64,000 nt of DNA from Martelella mediterranea (GTDB lineage: Bacteria > Pseudomonadota > Alphaproteobacteria > Rhizobiales > Rhizobiaceae), in the NCBI RefSeq assembly GCF_021021415.1, contig NZ_JAINWJ010000029.1, positions 38,767-102,766 of the forward strand, written 5' to 3'. A model generated the notes under the pieces. It was not told the DNA's origin. It worked only from the letters and a program-made list of their open reading frames with translations, and searched no databases. This document shows, in pieces, positions 26,991-36,062 of the stretch (positions are counted from its first letter, which is position 1; every line of letters starts with the position of its first letter). Made by a program: the position numbers and the translations under genes.

Positions 26991-28184
26991 ATGACGCCGG
27001 AGGATATCGCCCGGACAATGACGGGAAAATTTGAGACGCGTCCGGACGGCAGGCAGGCCGTTCTTCCCGCGCCGACGGTGCAAAACCATGCCGCCTTCCT
27101 GTCGCGCCTGCCGGGCGAGAGCCTTGTCTGCGCCTGGTTTGGCGGCACGCTGGAAGGCAAGTCCGACATTTCCATCCATGCCGCCTTGCTCGATTCCGAC
27201 GCAGAGGCGTGGGGCGAAGCCGTTCGGTTGACGGATGACCCTGAGCGCTCGGAACAGAACCCGGTGATCTTCGTGACGCCGGCAGGCGAGATCCTGCTTT
27301 TCAACACCGCACAGCCCGCCGGCAATCAGGATGAGTCGCGCGTCTTCATGCGCCGGCTCACGCTGGAAGGCCGCCGGCTGGCGGCTGCCGAGGCGCGCGA
27401 CACCGGCCTGCCGCCCGGCACCTTCGTTCGCGCCGCTCCCTATGTGCGGGATGACGGAGCCTGGTGCTTGCCTTTGTTTCGTTGCAATCCGCGGCCCGGC
27501 ATTCGCTGGACCGGCGCCTTCGACACCGCGGCTCTCGCCGTCAGCACGGATGATGGCGAAAGCTTTGAGGTTGTCGACATTCCGGGCTCGGCCGGGTCCG
27601 TGCACATGACGCCGGTCAGCCTTGGCGGGGACGAGATGATCGCGCTTTATCGCCGGCGCCAGTCCGATTTCGTCCATCGCTCCGAAAGCCATGACGGCGG
27701 GCGAAGCTGGAGCGCGCCCGCGCCGACGGATGTGCCGAACAACAACAGCTCGGTCAACGCCGTGCGCCTTGAGGGGAATATCGTGGCCATGGTCTGCAAT
27801 CCGGTCTCGGCCGCGCAATCGGATGCGCGCCGCGCCTCGCTTTATGACGAGCTTGAGGAGGCGGACGACGCCCGGCCGGAGGCCCGCGAAGGCTGCAACC
27901 CGATCTGGGGCGTCGAGCGCGCGCCGCTCACGCTCTGTCTTTCGGGCGATGGCGGCCGCACCTTTCCGGTGCGCTACACGATCGAGGAGAGCTCCGGCAC
28001 CTGCCTCACCAACAACTCGCTCGATGGCCGCAACAAGGAGCTTTCCTACCCGGTGCTGCTGCCGCGCGCCGATGGCGGGCTCGATATCGCCTATACGCTT
28101 TACCGCCGGGCCATCCGGCATGTCGCGCTCGATGCCGAAACCGTCGCGGCGCTTGTCGCGCGGGTTCCGGACCGCCGGACGTGA
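26991..28184 (+). CDS. Sialidase-like (BNR/Asp-box) six-bladed propeller protein
   Basis: The ATG at 26991 is 8 bases after GGAGGA; 397 residues, no signal peptide, so probably cytoplasmic. Asp-boxes are visible: STDDGESFE, SHDGGRSWS and SGDGGRTFP. SLVCAWFGGTLEGKSDISIH near residue 40 and NNNSSVNAVRL match the exo-alpha-sialidase-like family (PF13088). Many members are not true sialidases but act on other acidic sugars or oligosaccharides. It leads a plus-strand pair with the iron alcohol dehydrogenase (11 bases apart) in a sugar-acid locus. Confidence 0.8.
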   Translation: MTPEDIARTMTGKFETRPDGRQAVLPAPTVQNHAAFLSRLPGESLVCAWFGGTLEGKSDISIHAALLDSDAEAWGEAVRLTDDPERSEQNPVIFVTPAGEILLFNTAQPAGNQDESRVFMRRLTLEGRRLAAAEARDTGLPPGTFVRAAPYVRDDGAWCLPLFRCNPRPGIRWTGAFDTAALAVSTDDGESFEVVDIPGSAGSVHMTPVSLGGDEMIALYRRRQSDFVHRSESHDGGRSWSAPAPTDVPNNNSSVNAVRLEGNIVAMVCNPVSAAQSDARRASLYDELEEADDARPEAREGCNPIWGVERAPLTLCLSGDGGRTFPVRYTIEESSGTCLTNNSLDGRNKELSYPVLLPRADGGLDIAYTLYRRAIRHVALDAETVAALVARVPDRRT

Positions 28185-28195
28185 AAGGAGAGAAA

Positions 28196-29317
28196 ATGAA
28201 CAGCATGGATCGCCCGATCACGCTCCATCAACCGAAGCGACTTGAAGTCGGCGTCGGCACGGCGGCACGGCTCGGCGCGTGGGCGGCCGACGCCAAACGG
28301 CCTTTCGTCATCGCTGGCGGCCCGACGGCGCATTATGTCGAGCGGCTTCGTCTTCCCGGCGATGTGCGGGTCTATGCCGACGCGCCGCCGGAGCCGGATC
28401 TTCCCGCATTCGAGGCCGTTCTGGAGGCGGCCCGTGCGCACACGCCGGACCTCATCGTCGGTCTCGGCGGCGGCTCGGTTCTCGATGTCGCCAAGCTGAC
28501 GGCGGCGCTCTGGGACGGGGAGCAATCTGTCCGCGATGTCGTGGGTCCGAACAAGGTGGCGGGCAGGCGCACCCCGCTGGCGCAGGTCGCGACCACGGCG
28601 GGCACCGGCTCGGAAGCCGGCATAAGGGCGCTTCTGACCGATCCTGAAACCAAGTCGAAACTGGCGGTCGAAAGCCCGTTTCTGCTGGCCGATATCGCCA
28701 TCCTCGACCCCGAGCTGACCTATTCCGTGCCGCCGGCGGTAACGGCGGCGACGGGGATCGACGCGCTGGCCCATTGCGTCGAGGCTTTCACCAATATCCG
28801 GGCCCACGACCTGATCGATGGCTACGCCCGGCTCGGCATCGGCCTGATCGGCCGATATCTCGGCCGCGCGGTTGAAAACGGCAATGACGCCGAGGCGCGC
28901 GCGGGCATGATGCTCGCCTCCTATTACGGCGGTATCTGCCTTGGGCCGGTCAATACCGCTGCGGGCCATGCGCTTGCCTATCCGCTCGGCACCCGGCTCG
29001 ACCTTCCGCACGGGCTCGCCAACGCCATCATCTTTCCGCATGTGCTCGCCTTTAACCAGCCCGTGGCGGTGGAAAAGACCGGGGAAATTATGGCCGCGCT
29101 CGGCCTTGCCGCGGAAACGCCGGAAGCGGTGCACCGCGCCGCCCACCAGTTCTGCGAGCGTCTCGGCGTCGAGATGCGGCTTGGCGCCCACGGCGCCGAC
29201 GAGGCGGATCTGCGGCTCTGGGCCGAAGAGGCCCACGCCATCCGCCGGCTGATGGACAACAACCCGCGCGACATGTCGGTCGACGATGTGCATGCGATAT
29301 ATCGGGCTGCGTTCTAG
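28196..29317 (+). CDS. Iron-containing alcohol dehydrogenase family protein
   Basis: The ATG at 28196 follows AGGAGA by 4 bases; 373 residues. NAD-binding motifs are GLGGGSVLDVAKL and TTAGTGSEAG. Metal ligands are expected in GIDALAHCVEAF and DLPHGLANAIIFPH. Family members oxidise alcohols or hydroxy acids, or reduce aldehydes such as lactaldehyde and maleylacetate. Context with DUF1537 kinase and PdxA2 suggests it creates or removes a keto group on a short acid sugar. Confidence 0.88.
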   Translation: MNSMDRPITLHQPKRLEVGVGTAARLGAWAADAKRPFVIAGGPTAHYVERLRLPGDVRVYADAPPEPDLPAFEAVLEAARAHTPDLIVGLGGGSVLDVAKLTAALWDGEQSVRDVVGPNKVAGRRTPLAQVATTAGTGSEAGIRALLTDPETKSKLAVESPFLLADIAILDPELTYSVPPAVTAATGIDALAHCVEAFTNIRAHDLIDGYARLGIGLIGRYLGRAVENGNDAEARAGMMLASYYGGICLGPVNTAAGHALAYPLGTRLDLPHGLANAIIFPHVLAFNQPVAVEKTGEIMAALGLAAETPEAVHRAAHQFCERLGVEMRLGAHGADEADLRLWAEEAHAIRRLMDNNPRDMSVDDVHAIYRAAF

Positions 29318-29332
29318 GCATTGCCGCAAGAA

Positions 29333-29368
29333 GGGGAGGGCGGCTGCGTCGCCGTCTCCACCCTGTTT
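29333..29368. terminator. Hairpin between convergent genes
   Basis: GGGGAGGGCGGC and GCCGTCTCCACCC can pair with a few mismatches around a short loop, followed by CTGTTTTT on the plus strand. It lies between the alcohol dehydrogenase stop and the GntR stop and probably ends transcription of the plus-strand genes. Confidence 0.45.
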
Positions 29369-29369
29369 T

Positions 29370-30110
29370 TCAGAGTGAAAGATCGAACAGGCCGCCGCCG
29401 AAAAGGCGCTCGCGTGAATGCTCGATATGGGCGCGCATGGCGGCGCGGGCTGCGTCCGGCGCGCGTTCCCTGATCGCTGTGTAGATCGCCTTGTGTTCGG
29501 CCAGCACCTCCTCCAGCGCCCAGGCGCCATCGGACATCAGCGTCTCGCCGTGGAGCTTCATCCCGACATAGATGTGGTCGCGCAGCGCCTTCAGCGTCTC
29601 GCCATAATACTGGTTGTTGGTGGCCTGGGCGACGGACTGGTGAAAGGCGAAATCGGCGTCCTCGCGGTGAAGCTGCTGGCCTGTCGCATCCGACAGGAGG
29701 TGCAGCGCCCGTTCCATTTCGGCGAGCGCCGCCTCGTTGCGTCTCAGCGCGGCGAGGGCGGCGGCATCGGTCTCGACGGTCAGGCGGAACTCGTAACAGC
29801 GCTGGATATCGGCGATGGTTTCGACGGGCGTGTAGCCGAGCGCCGTCTCGCGCTTGATCCGCACGAAATTGCCGGCGCCCTGGCGCGAATAGATCAGGCG
29901 CTCGTCGCGCAGCCGCTCCAGCGCCACGCGCAGCACCGGGCGCGACACGCCGAATTTGACGGAGAGATCCTTTTCCGCCGGCAGTTTTTCGTTGGCGCCG
30001 TAATCGCCGCGCATGATCCGTCCGCGCAGCGCCTCATAGACCTTGTCTGATAACGAGGTGCGCCGTTGGGCGGCGCCGCGATCCGCGTCCTGGTTCAGAT
30101 TGTCGGTCAT
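29370..30110 (-). CDS. GntR family regulator, FadR subfamily (FCD domain)
   Basis: 246 residues. The N-terminal winged HTH shows LPAEKDLSVKFGVSRPVLRV and LERLRDERLIYSRQGAGNFV. An all-helical FCD domain covers residues 95-235, with the metal/ligand-binding pattern in DADFAFHQSVAQATNN and AHIEHSRERLF. FCD regulators sense organic acids and repress catabolic operons. It overlaps the DUF1537 kinase gene by four bases and probably controls this whole cluster. Confidence 0.9.
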   Translation of the reverse strand: MTDNLNQDADRGAAQRRTSLSDKVYEALRGRIMRGDYGANEKLPAEKDLSVKFGVSRPVLRVALERLRDERLIYSRQGAGNFVRIKRETALGYTPVETIADIQRCYEFRLTVETDAAALAALRRNEAALAEMERALHLLSDATGQQLHREDADFAFHQSVAQATNNQYYGETLKALRDHIYVGMKLHGETLMSDGAWALEEVLAEHKAIYTAIRERAPDAARAAMRAHIEHSRERLFGGGLFDLSL

Positions 30111-31162
30111 CGCATGTCCTCTTCGTCATCGCCGCTCTCCGCCTCGACAAAAATCTCGGCGAGAAGCGACGGCGTACCAAAACCGCCCGATTTTGTCACG
30201 AGTTGTAAATTTCCCCAAGGCGCAGCGGCGTGACTGACCGGCAGGCCGGGCCGCAATTCGGCGGCCACTTGTAAACTCCGGATATCGAGGCGGTCCAGTA
30301 TGCCGTTGCAGCTCTCACCGCCCGCTACCAGCAGCGACCGTGGCCTGAGTGCCTGCAGCAGGCGGCTGACGCCGTCGCAGAAACGGGCGCCGGCAGCTTC
30401 GCCGGAAAGGCCGCCGCCGCCATCACAGATGGACACGGCGAGCGGCAATTGGGTCTCGGCAATTGCCGGAACCCCACCATCGGGCGCTTCGAGTACCGAT
30501 GTCAGCGCCCGCAGGCGATCCACTTGCGCTACCGTGATCGGATCGCGCGAGCCGTTGATGATCATCAGCGGGGGCGGGAGCCGGAAGGGCCTTGGTCCGG
30601 GGCGTCCTGCGGCGCGCGCCAGCGCAAAGGCGAGGCCGCGCGCCCCCACCCACAACCCGCCAGAGCCGGCGGAACGAACAAGATCATCCATGTCGCGGTT
30701 GCTCTCGGTATCCGGTATTTCGGCCGGAACCCCGATGCGGGATGCCACGTCGATCGGCGCGGCAATGCCATCACCACTCAGCATGCCGCCCGTTACGCGA
30801 CGGCCCATCGACGGAATCGCCGGGGCCGCGATGATGCGGCGCGTGCCGAGGGTTGCCTGTAGCGCGCCCATTTCGGCAGCGATATTACCCTTGAGCCGCG
30901 AGTCGACCTTCTTCATGATGATCGGAACTTCGCTCATCGGCAGATGGGCGAGGGCCGCCGCCACGCACTGCGCCGCTTCCTCCGCGTCGCATTCCCGGCT
31001 TGCCGTATTGACGGCGAGCACATCCGGCGATTGGTGCAGAAGCGCGGGAATGGCATCCGGATTGCGCGCCACCAGCACGGATCGCCCCGGTCCCGCAAAG
31101 GCAACGCTCGAATCGAGCGCCCCCGTCAGGTCATCGGCTATGATCAGAACGTCCGGCGGCAC
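30107..31162 (-). CDS. Four-carbon acid sugar kinase family protein (DUF1537, OtnK/DtnK type)
   Basis: 351 residues. The N-terminal domain shows IIADDLTGALDSSVAFA and KKVDSRLKGNIAAEMGAL, and the C-terminal nucleotide-binding domain shows LLVAGGESCNGILD and KSGGFGTPSLLAEI. Characterised members phosphorylate D-threonate, D-erythronate or 3-oxo-tetronates. It is coupled to the GntR gene and divergent from PdxA2, the enzyme that usually acts on 4-phospho-acid sugars. The exact substrate is not visible. Confidence 0.88.
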   Translation of the reverse strand: MPPDVLIIADDLTGALDSSVAFAGPGRSVLVARNPDAIPALLHQSPDVLAVNTASRECDAEEAAQCVAAALAHLPMSEVPIIMKKVDSRLKGNIAAEMGALQATLGTRRIIAAPAIPSMGRRVTGGMLSGDGIAAPIDVASRIGVPAEIPDTESNRDMDDLVRSAGSGGLWVGARGLAFALARAAGRPGPRPFRLPPPLMIINGSRDPITVAQVDRLRALTSVLEAPDGGVPAIAETQLPLAVSICDGGGGLSGEAAGARFCDGVSRLLQALRPRSLLVAGGESCNGILDRLDIRSLQVAAELRPGLPVSHAAAPWGNLQLVTKSGGFGTPSLLAEIFVEAESGDDEEDMR

Positions 31163-31327
31163 AATCGTCTCCCGAGGTTGTCATTATTGTTATGTCTCGA
31201 TCTTGCGATAAAAAGAGGATAAATTTCAAGGTGAAATGACGTTTCCCATTAATTTATGTGCCAGTTATTGAAACCTATTTACCTATAAGTTAAAAGCTGT
31301 GCGACGCGTCGTTCTCGGGAGGCCTTC

Positions 31328-32302
31328 ATGAAACAGTCAATCGTCATCACCATGGGGGATCCCTCCGGGGTGGGCGCTGAGGTAACGGTGAGGGCGCTGG
31401 CCGCGCGCGATGCCGCCTTGCGCCGGCACGTCCGCGTCATCGGGGACCGGTCCACGGTCGCCCGCGCCGCGGCGGTGTGCGGCCTCGACCTGCCGATTCT
31501 CGCGCCGGATGATGCCGGTGACGGTATCCGCGTCGACCATATCGCCGTCGATGGATTGCCGGGCAAATTCGGCGTCCTGAGCCCGGCTTGCGGCGAGGCC
31601 TCCTATCGCTATATCGCCCGCGCGGTGGAACTGGCCATGGGCGGCGAGGCCGCCTGCATCGTCACCGCGCCGATCAACAAGGAAGCGCTGAATGCGGCGG
31701 GGCATCACTATGATGGCCATACCGGCATGCTGGCGCATCTGACGGGATCGAAATCCTCGTGGATGCTGCTCGCCTCCGAGCGGCTCAACGTCGTGCATGT
31801 CTCGACCCATGTGTCGCTGAAGGACGCAATCGGGCGGGCCACCACGGAGCGGGTGCTCGAAACCATCCGCACCGGCCACAAACATATGAAGCGCATGGGG
31901 CTCGAAGCGCCACGCATCGCGGTGGCGGGCATCAATCCGCATTGCGGCGAAAACGGGCTTTTCGGCCGGGAGGATGACGAGGCGATCGCGCCGGCCGTGG
32001 CGGCGGCAAAGGCCGAGGGCATCCATGTGGAAGGGCCGATCTCGGCCGATACCGTCTATCATCGCGCCTATAACGGCGCCTTCGACCTGGTCGTCGCCCA
32101 GTATCACGATCAGGGCCATATCCCGATCAAGCTCGTTGCCTTCGATACCGCCGTCAACGTCTCGCTCGGCCTGCCGATCGATCGCTGCTCGGTCGATCAC
32201 GGCACGGCCTTCGATATCGCCGGCACGGGCAGGGCCAATCACGTCAACATGCTCGCGGCGCTCGATTATGCCGCAAGAATGGGCGCCGCCGCGCGCGGCT
32301 GA
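31328..32302 (+). CDS. pdxA2: PdxA2-type 4-phospho-hydroxyacid dehydrogenase
   Basis: 324 residues of the PdxA family: [11 protein letters not shown] at the start, [29 protein letters not shown] and [16 protein letters not shown] carry the conserved His metal ligands. PdxA proper makes a pyridoxine precursor, while PdxA2 paralogues next to DUF1537 kinases oxidise and decarboxylate 4-phospho-D-threonate or erythronate to dihydroxyacetone phosphate. The pairing here supports the catabolic role. It is followed 9 bases later by the aldolase gene. Confidence 0.88.
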   Translation: MKQSIVITMGDPSGVGAEVTVRALAARDAALRRHVRVIGDRSTVARAAAVCGLDLPILAPDDAGDGIRVDHIAVDGLPGKFGVLSPACGEASYRYIARAVELAMGGEAACIVTAPINKEALNAAGHHYDGHTGMLAHLTGSKSSWMLLASERLNVVHVSTHVSLKDAIGRATTERVLETIRTGHKHMKRMGLEAPRIAVAGINPHCGENGLFGREDDEAIAPAVAAAKAEGIHVEGPISADTVYHRAYNGAFDLVVAQYHDQGHIPIKLVAFDTAVNVSLGLPIDRCSVDHGTAFDIAGTGRANHVNMLAALDYAARMGAAARG

Positions 32303-32311
32303 GGGGGAAGA

Positions 32312-33196
32312 ATGACCGACAAGAAGGAAGCGTTCGTCGCGCTCGTCACCTGTTTCAACGACGACGAAACCATCAATTACGCGGCGACGCGGGCGCAGGT
32401 GCGCCGGCAGGTTTCGGCCGGCAACAACATCATGTGCGCCGGCACCAACGGCGATTTTTCCGCGCTGACCTTCGACGAGAAGGTGCGGCTTTGCGGCGAG
32501 GTGGTTGACGAGGTCGCCGGCCGCGCCCGCGTCATCGTCAATGCCGGCATGCCAGCGACCTTCGAGACGATGAAGTTGGCGCGCGAATTCGACCGCATCG
32601 GCGTCGATGGCATCGCCGTCATCACGCCGTTCTTCATCGCCTGCACGCAGGATGGGCTCGAGCGCCATTTCACCACGGTTGCCGATGCTATGGAAACGCC
32701 GATCTATCTCTACGACATCCCGGCGCGCACCCAGAACCATATCGAGCCGGAGACCGCGCGCCGGCTGGCCGCCCATGGCAACATTGCCGGAATCAAGGAT
32801 TCAGGCGGCGCGCAGGACACGCTCGAGGCCTATATGGCGGTCGGCCGCGACGTTGACGGTTTTGAGGTCTATTCCGGTCCGGACCAGCTTGTACACTGGG
32901 CGCTGACCAATGGCGCGAAGGGCTGCATCTCCGGCCTCGGCAACGTCATGCCCGACGTGCTGGCCAGGATCGTTTCATGCGTCAACGCAGGCGATGAGGC
33001 GGGGGCGGCCAAGGCCCAGGAAACCTACGCCGCCTTCCGCACCGATCTCTACAAGCTCGGCTATCCGCCGGCCCTGGTGAAGCGGGCGCTCTATCTGCGC
33101 GACCCGTCCGTCGGCCTCTCCCGCCAGCCCGCGCTTTTGCCGGATCCGGAGCAGGATCGGGCGATCGAGGCGATATTGGCGCGTTACGACCTGTAG
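32312..33196 (+). CDS. Dihydrodipicolinate synthase / N-acetylneuraminate lyase family protein
   Basis: 294 residues, a class I TIM-barrel aldolase. The Schiff-base lysine sits in IAGIKDSGG and the tyrosine in IYLYDIPARTQNH; the N-terminal CAGTNGDFSALTFDEK motif binds the pyruvate carboxylate. The family cleaves or joins pyruvate to aldehydes, or dehydrates keto-acids. Its place behind PdxA2 and near a sialidase-like gene argues for sugar-acid breakdown rather than lysine synthesis. Confidence 0.87.
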   Translation: MTDKKEAFVALVTCFNDDETINYAATRAQVRRQVSAGNNIMCAGTNGDFSALTFDEKVRLCGEVVDEVAGRARVIVNAGMPATFETMKLAREFDRIGVDGIAVITPFFIACTQDGLERHFTTVADAMETPIYLYDIPARTQNHIEPETARRLAAHGNIAGIKDSGGAQDTLEAYMAVGRDVDGFEVYSGPDQLVHWALTNGAKGCISGLGNVMPDVLARIVSCVNAGDEAGAAKAQETYAAFRTDLYKLGYPPALVKRALYLRDPSVGLSRQPALLPDPEQDRAIEAILARYDL

Positions 33197-33582
33197 CTCG
33201 CCGCTTCGGTCTCAAAATCTCTGTATCCGGCCCCCTCTCGTTCATCTATCGCTGCGAGGATGCGGCATGAATGCTGGGATGTAACTGCAGAGTGGCCGTA
33301 GCCCGAAGGCGGTTTAGGACAAAAAGAGCAACGGCGCTGGCATACGTCGAATCGACGCCCGGCGAGGGCAGAGGATCGCTGAAGCGGCGCTGTATTGCAT
33401 CTCGCGATATGGCTTTCAAAACGAGACAACTGTCGCCGGGATGTGCACGAGCCCTGCCGAGCGGGATATCCATCAGTATTTCAACGGCAAGCTTAACATG
33501 CTTGATGAGGCGGCGCTCGATTTTCCTTGGCGACAGTCGGCAACATTCGTGAGCGTCTTCTGGCCGTGGTCCGTGGTTTCGC

Positions 33583-33629
33583 AAAAACCGACTTTTGTCG
33601 CAAAGTCGGTGTTTCCGTGTCGGACGACA
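33583..33629. repeat. 47-bp element end, copy A (right-end type)
   Basis: 45 of 47 bases are identical to 49987-50033, in the same orientation. It ends in TGTCGGACGACA, which reads TGTCGTCCGACA from the other strand. An internal dyad (CCGACTTT with AAAGTCGG) is present. It is followed by 5 bases (CAAAG) and then an inverted TGTCGTCCGACA at 33635, so two element ends sit back to back. It probably belonged to an older insertion to the left. The 390 bases before it (33197-33582) hold no recognisable gene. Confidence 0.75.
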
Positions 33630-33634
33630 CAAAG

Positions 33635-33757
33635 TGTCGTCCGACATCGAAACACCGTTCTGGAAGAACTAAAAAGTCAATAAAATCAATATTGCATTCC
33701 GTCCTCCGACAAGACGGTTTTTCGTTTCCGACACCCGAATTCCGTCTTCCGACATCT
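33635..33757. repeat. Left end of the 33.6-50.0 kb element with tandem TCCGACA sites
   Basis: It begins TGTCGTCCGACATCGAAACA and contains four copies of TCCGACA at 33640, 33705, 33727 and 33748. The last three are spaced 22 and 21 bases and sit in partly conserved 22-bp units. A terminal TGT plus repeated about 22-bp sites is the arrangement of TnsB/TniA-binding ends in Tn7-like and Tn5053-like transposons. Confidence 0.7.
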
Positions 33758-33851
33758 GAAATCCGTCTCAGATTTAACGGTTATGCGTGGGGCTGATACA
33801 ACGCACCCGAAGGAGCAGCCCTGAACAGAAACCTGATTTTTTTTGGGGCTT

Positions 33852-34472
33852 CTATTTTGCCGATCGCCGTCGCTTCCTTGTGTGGTCGACCTCGTCCCAA
33901 CCTCGTCGGGCCAGATGAATGAGCCGAGCGCATTCTCGGTAGACAGGATGGAAATGGTAGCGGGATGCCACCACGATACGATCGGCGATTTCAGTCGAGC
34001 ACTGCTCTGCGATTTTCCGGATTTCCTCCAAATACGAAGGGCGCCGGGCTTTCTCGTCATATTTGACGGAGACAAGCACTTCCTCGCTGTTTCGAAGAAG
34101 CAGATGCGCATCCATGATCGTATGCCTGTCCTTGCCGGAATCATCGACATAGTCGATGCGGGTCAACTGTTCCTTGAAGTTGACCGTATCGGGATGGGCG
34201 GCAAGGTTCAGATAAACCTGCGACTCCTCATATGAGGCGCACCAGAATTCCTGCAAGACGGTCGACCGGTGCAGCCGCGTGACAAAGGCAACCTTACAGG
34301 AGCCACTGGATTTCCCCAGCTCGATCTTCTGCAGGTGTGAGCGCGATAGCCGATGCGGATCGTCGAGATCGGCAAGCGGCGGCGGCTGGATGGTGCAATC
34401 CCAGAGCTCAGGTTGATTGGCGTAAGGGTGTTCGGACGGGATTTCGAAATTCATGTGCCGTGCAATAGGCAT
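33852..34472 (-). CDS. TnsA-like endonuclease (Tn7-type transposase subunit family)
   Basis: 206 residues. The centre reads like a TnsA N-terminal nuclease domain: an acidic residue in CASYEESQVYLNL, a strand-rich stretch RIDYVDDSGKDRHTIMDAHL with the catalytic Asp in MDAH, and VLVSVK ending in the catalytic Lys 16 residues later. TnsA cuts the 5' strands at transposon ends together with TnsB. The usual partners are absent. It points toward the left element end about 220 bases away. Assignment rests on motif order, so it could be another restriction-fold nuclease. Confidence 0.6.
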   Translation of the reverse strand: MPIARHMNFEIPSEHPYANQPELWDCTIQPPPLADLDDPHRLSRSHLQKIELGKSSGSCKVAFVTRLHRSTVLQEFWCASYEESQVYLNLAAHPDTVNFKEQLTRIDYVDDSGKDRHTIMDAHLLLRNSEEVLVSVKYDEKARRPSYLEEIRKIAEQCSTEIADRIVVASRYHFHPVYRECARLIHLARRGWDEVDHTRKRRRSAK

Positions 34473-34484
34473 AGGGTCTCCTTG

Positions 34485-34507
34485 CCCGAGAAGCCTGGCT
34501 TCTCGGG
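34485..34507. other. Perfect hairpin upstream of the TnsA-like gene
   Basis: CCCGAGAAGCC and GGCTTCTCGGG form an almost unbroken stem around one base, 13 bases before the TnsA-like start. It could hinder translation, serve as a protein site or be a leftover terminator. Confidence 0.4.
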
Positions 34508-34611
34508 TCTGTTCAATTCAGATGTTGAGGAGAAGCGACACCCTTCCCACCCCGGCACAGCCGTGCTATTGAGGTGGTGCTTACGAAGAGGCGTCTGCTT
34601 CTTTTCGGAAA

Positions 34612-34648
34612 GGCGTGATTGTTGACGCAATCACGCCTTTTCTGTTTT
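34612..34648. terminator. Strong bidirectional terminator
   Basis: GGCGTGATTG and CAATCACGCC form a perfect 10-bp stem with a 6-base loop, flanked by AAA on the left and TTTTCTGTTTT on the right, so it can stop transcription in both directions. The stretch 34508-34936 has no convincing gene. The hairpin may be the remains of a deleted gene's end. Confidence 0.7.
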
Positions 34649-34936
34649 GGCCTTGGCCATATATGTTTTGCTTATGTTCGTTTCCTTTCCTGTCCAGCAT
34701 TTGCGAGCGGCAGACCGCCCAAATTTAGTTTCAGCTTAGACGCAGGGGTTCAGCGAGAATCCGCGAACGCTACCCTCCAAGCGGGAACGCGCTCATATAG
34801 CGTGAAGGCTGTACGCGTTTGCTTCCAGAATATCTCCTTCCATACACAGTTCCTGATAAATGCGAATTTCTGAAAGTGTTTTGATTTTAGCATTCACCGT
34901 GCCGAATAAAGTTCACCTGGCCGGCAGCGTCTTAGC

Positions 34937-35194
34937 CTATTCTCTTGATGACGTTTCGTCGGGAGTTTCCGGATAGAATATATCCGGATCGAGCTTGAGG
35001 TATGTTGCCATTGCGCGCACAACACGCCGCGACTGTTTCTTTCCATTCAGAACCGCACTTACGGTCGCTTTGCTCACCTGAATGTGGTCAGCCAGATCAC
35101 TTGAGCTTAGCGCTCTGTCAAGCATCACATTCCTTAAGAACTTCCCTCTGTCTTTCGGTTTGGACAGGTCGAAGCGGATCGTTTGGTGAGACAT
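34937..35194 (-). CDS. Small XRE-family HTH protein
   Basis: The start at 35194 (MSHQTIRFDL) has AGGA 8 bases before it and gives 85 residues; an upstream in-frame ATG has no ribosome site. The HTH is ALSSSDLADHIQVSKATVSA followed by VLNGKKQSRRVVRAMATYLK, a typical Cro/C1 fold. It sits alone in the AT-rich part of the island, flanked by non-coding DNA (35195-35690). It may be the element's regulator or a solitary antitoxin-type repressor; no toxin partner is seen. Confidence 0.75.
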   Translation of the reverse strand: MSHQTIRFDLSKPKDRGKFLRNVMLDRALSSSDLADHIQVSKATVSAVLNGKKQSRRVVRAMATYLKLDPDIFYPETPDETSSRE

Positions 35195-35690
35195 GCGTTC
35201 ATTCCTGAGAACGATTCGGTTTCTTGAATTCGGTAAGCGAATCGTAGCCAGCGCGATTCTTACGGTCAAGCGTGAAGTGAAAAAATTTGCTAAACGGCAT
35301 ATTCTCGACTTGCCGCCGGCTTAACGACGAGGCGGTATGATAAAAAGTTGAAATGCTTATTTTTACTCACAAAAAATGCGAAAAATAGAACGTCTTGCAC
35401 CGCAATATCATTAAATTCAACTAGTTGGCAAAAATTGATTTTTGTGCGAAAAATAGAAAATAATTCTAATTTTCGCATTTATAGCTATTAGCCAACAATT
35501 TCGTTCACTTTTTGTTCTTGGTAACAGGACTCAAAAGAGAGGCTATGCTGCGAGGTGGTGTTACGCAATCTCGGGTGGCATATTTGCAGTCTGAAGCATG
35601 ACGAAAAGGAGGTGCCTTCTGCATCGGTCGCAGTGAAAGTCGGGCAGGTAGGCCTGCACATAAGGTGAATGGCGGAAAATCTGCCCACTA

Positions 35691-36062
35691 TCACTCCTCC
35701 CTGAAAGCCTGATCGAGGTAATCGGTGAACGGTTTGAGCAGGTATGATGCGGGGCTTCTGGCAGCGGTCTGGATGAAGGCTTCGACAGGCATGCCGGGCA
35801 TGATGCCGTGCTGTTTCGCCGCTTCGAGCGACGGGTTGTCGAGGGCGATTTCGACGCGGTAGAAACGCTGGCTGCCGTCCTCGCCGGCAAGGGCGTCTGC
35901 GGAGATGGTGCTTACATAGCCGTCGAATTCCGGAGTTGTGCGGGCGTTGAAATTCGGAAACTTGACCACCGCCGCCTGGCCGGTGCTGATACGGTCGATC
36001 TGCGTGGGATCGACATGCACGGCCTGGTTTCCGGCTCCAGCGAAATTGCTGTCGACTTTCAA
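35691..36062 (-). pseudogene. C-terminal fragment of a HlyD-family type I secretion adaptor
   Basis: About 108 residues from HVDPTQIDRISTGQ to the end match the C-terminus of PrtE/HlyD adaptors (VKFPNFNARTTPEFDGYV, MPGMPVEAFIQT, SYLLKPFTDYLDQAFREE). The coiled-coil arms, membrane anchor and lipoyl halves are missing. Homology stops near 36017, where the opposite strand begins a different protein remnant. No ABC exporter or TolC gene is next to it. The fragment is non-functional. Confidence 0.85.

Noticed and set aside
31163..31327. A FadR-type GntR operator between the DUF1537 kinase and pdxA2
   Set aside because: I searched for the TNGTNNNACNA-type dyad and found only weak, non-repeated matches, so no site is listed there.
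33246..33683. Short open frames between the aldolase gene and the element ends
   Set aside because: They run through the repeat ends and hairpins, lack ribosome sites and overlap on both strands without any domain.
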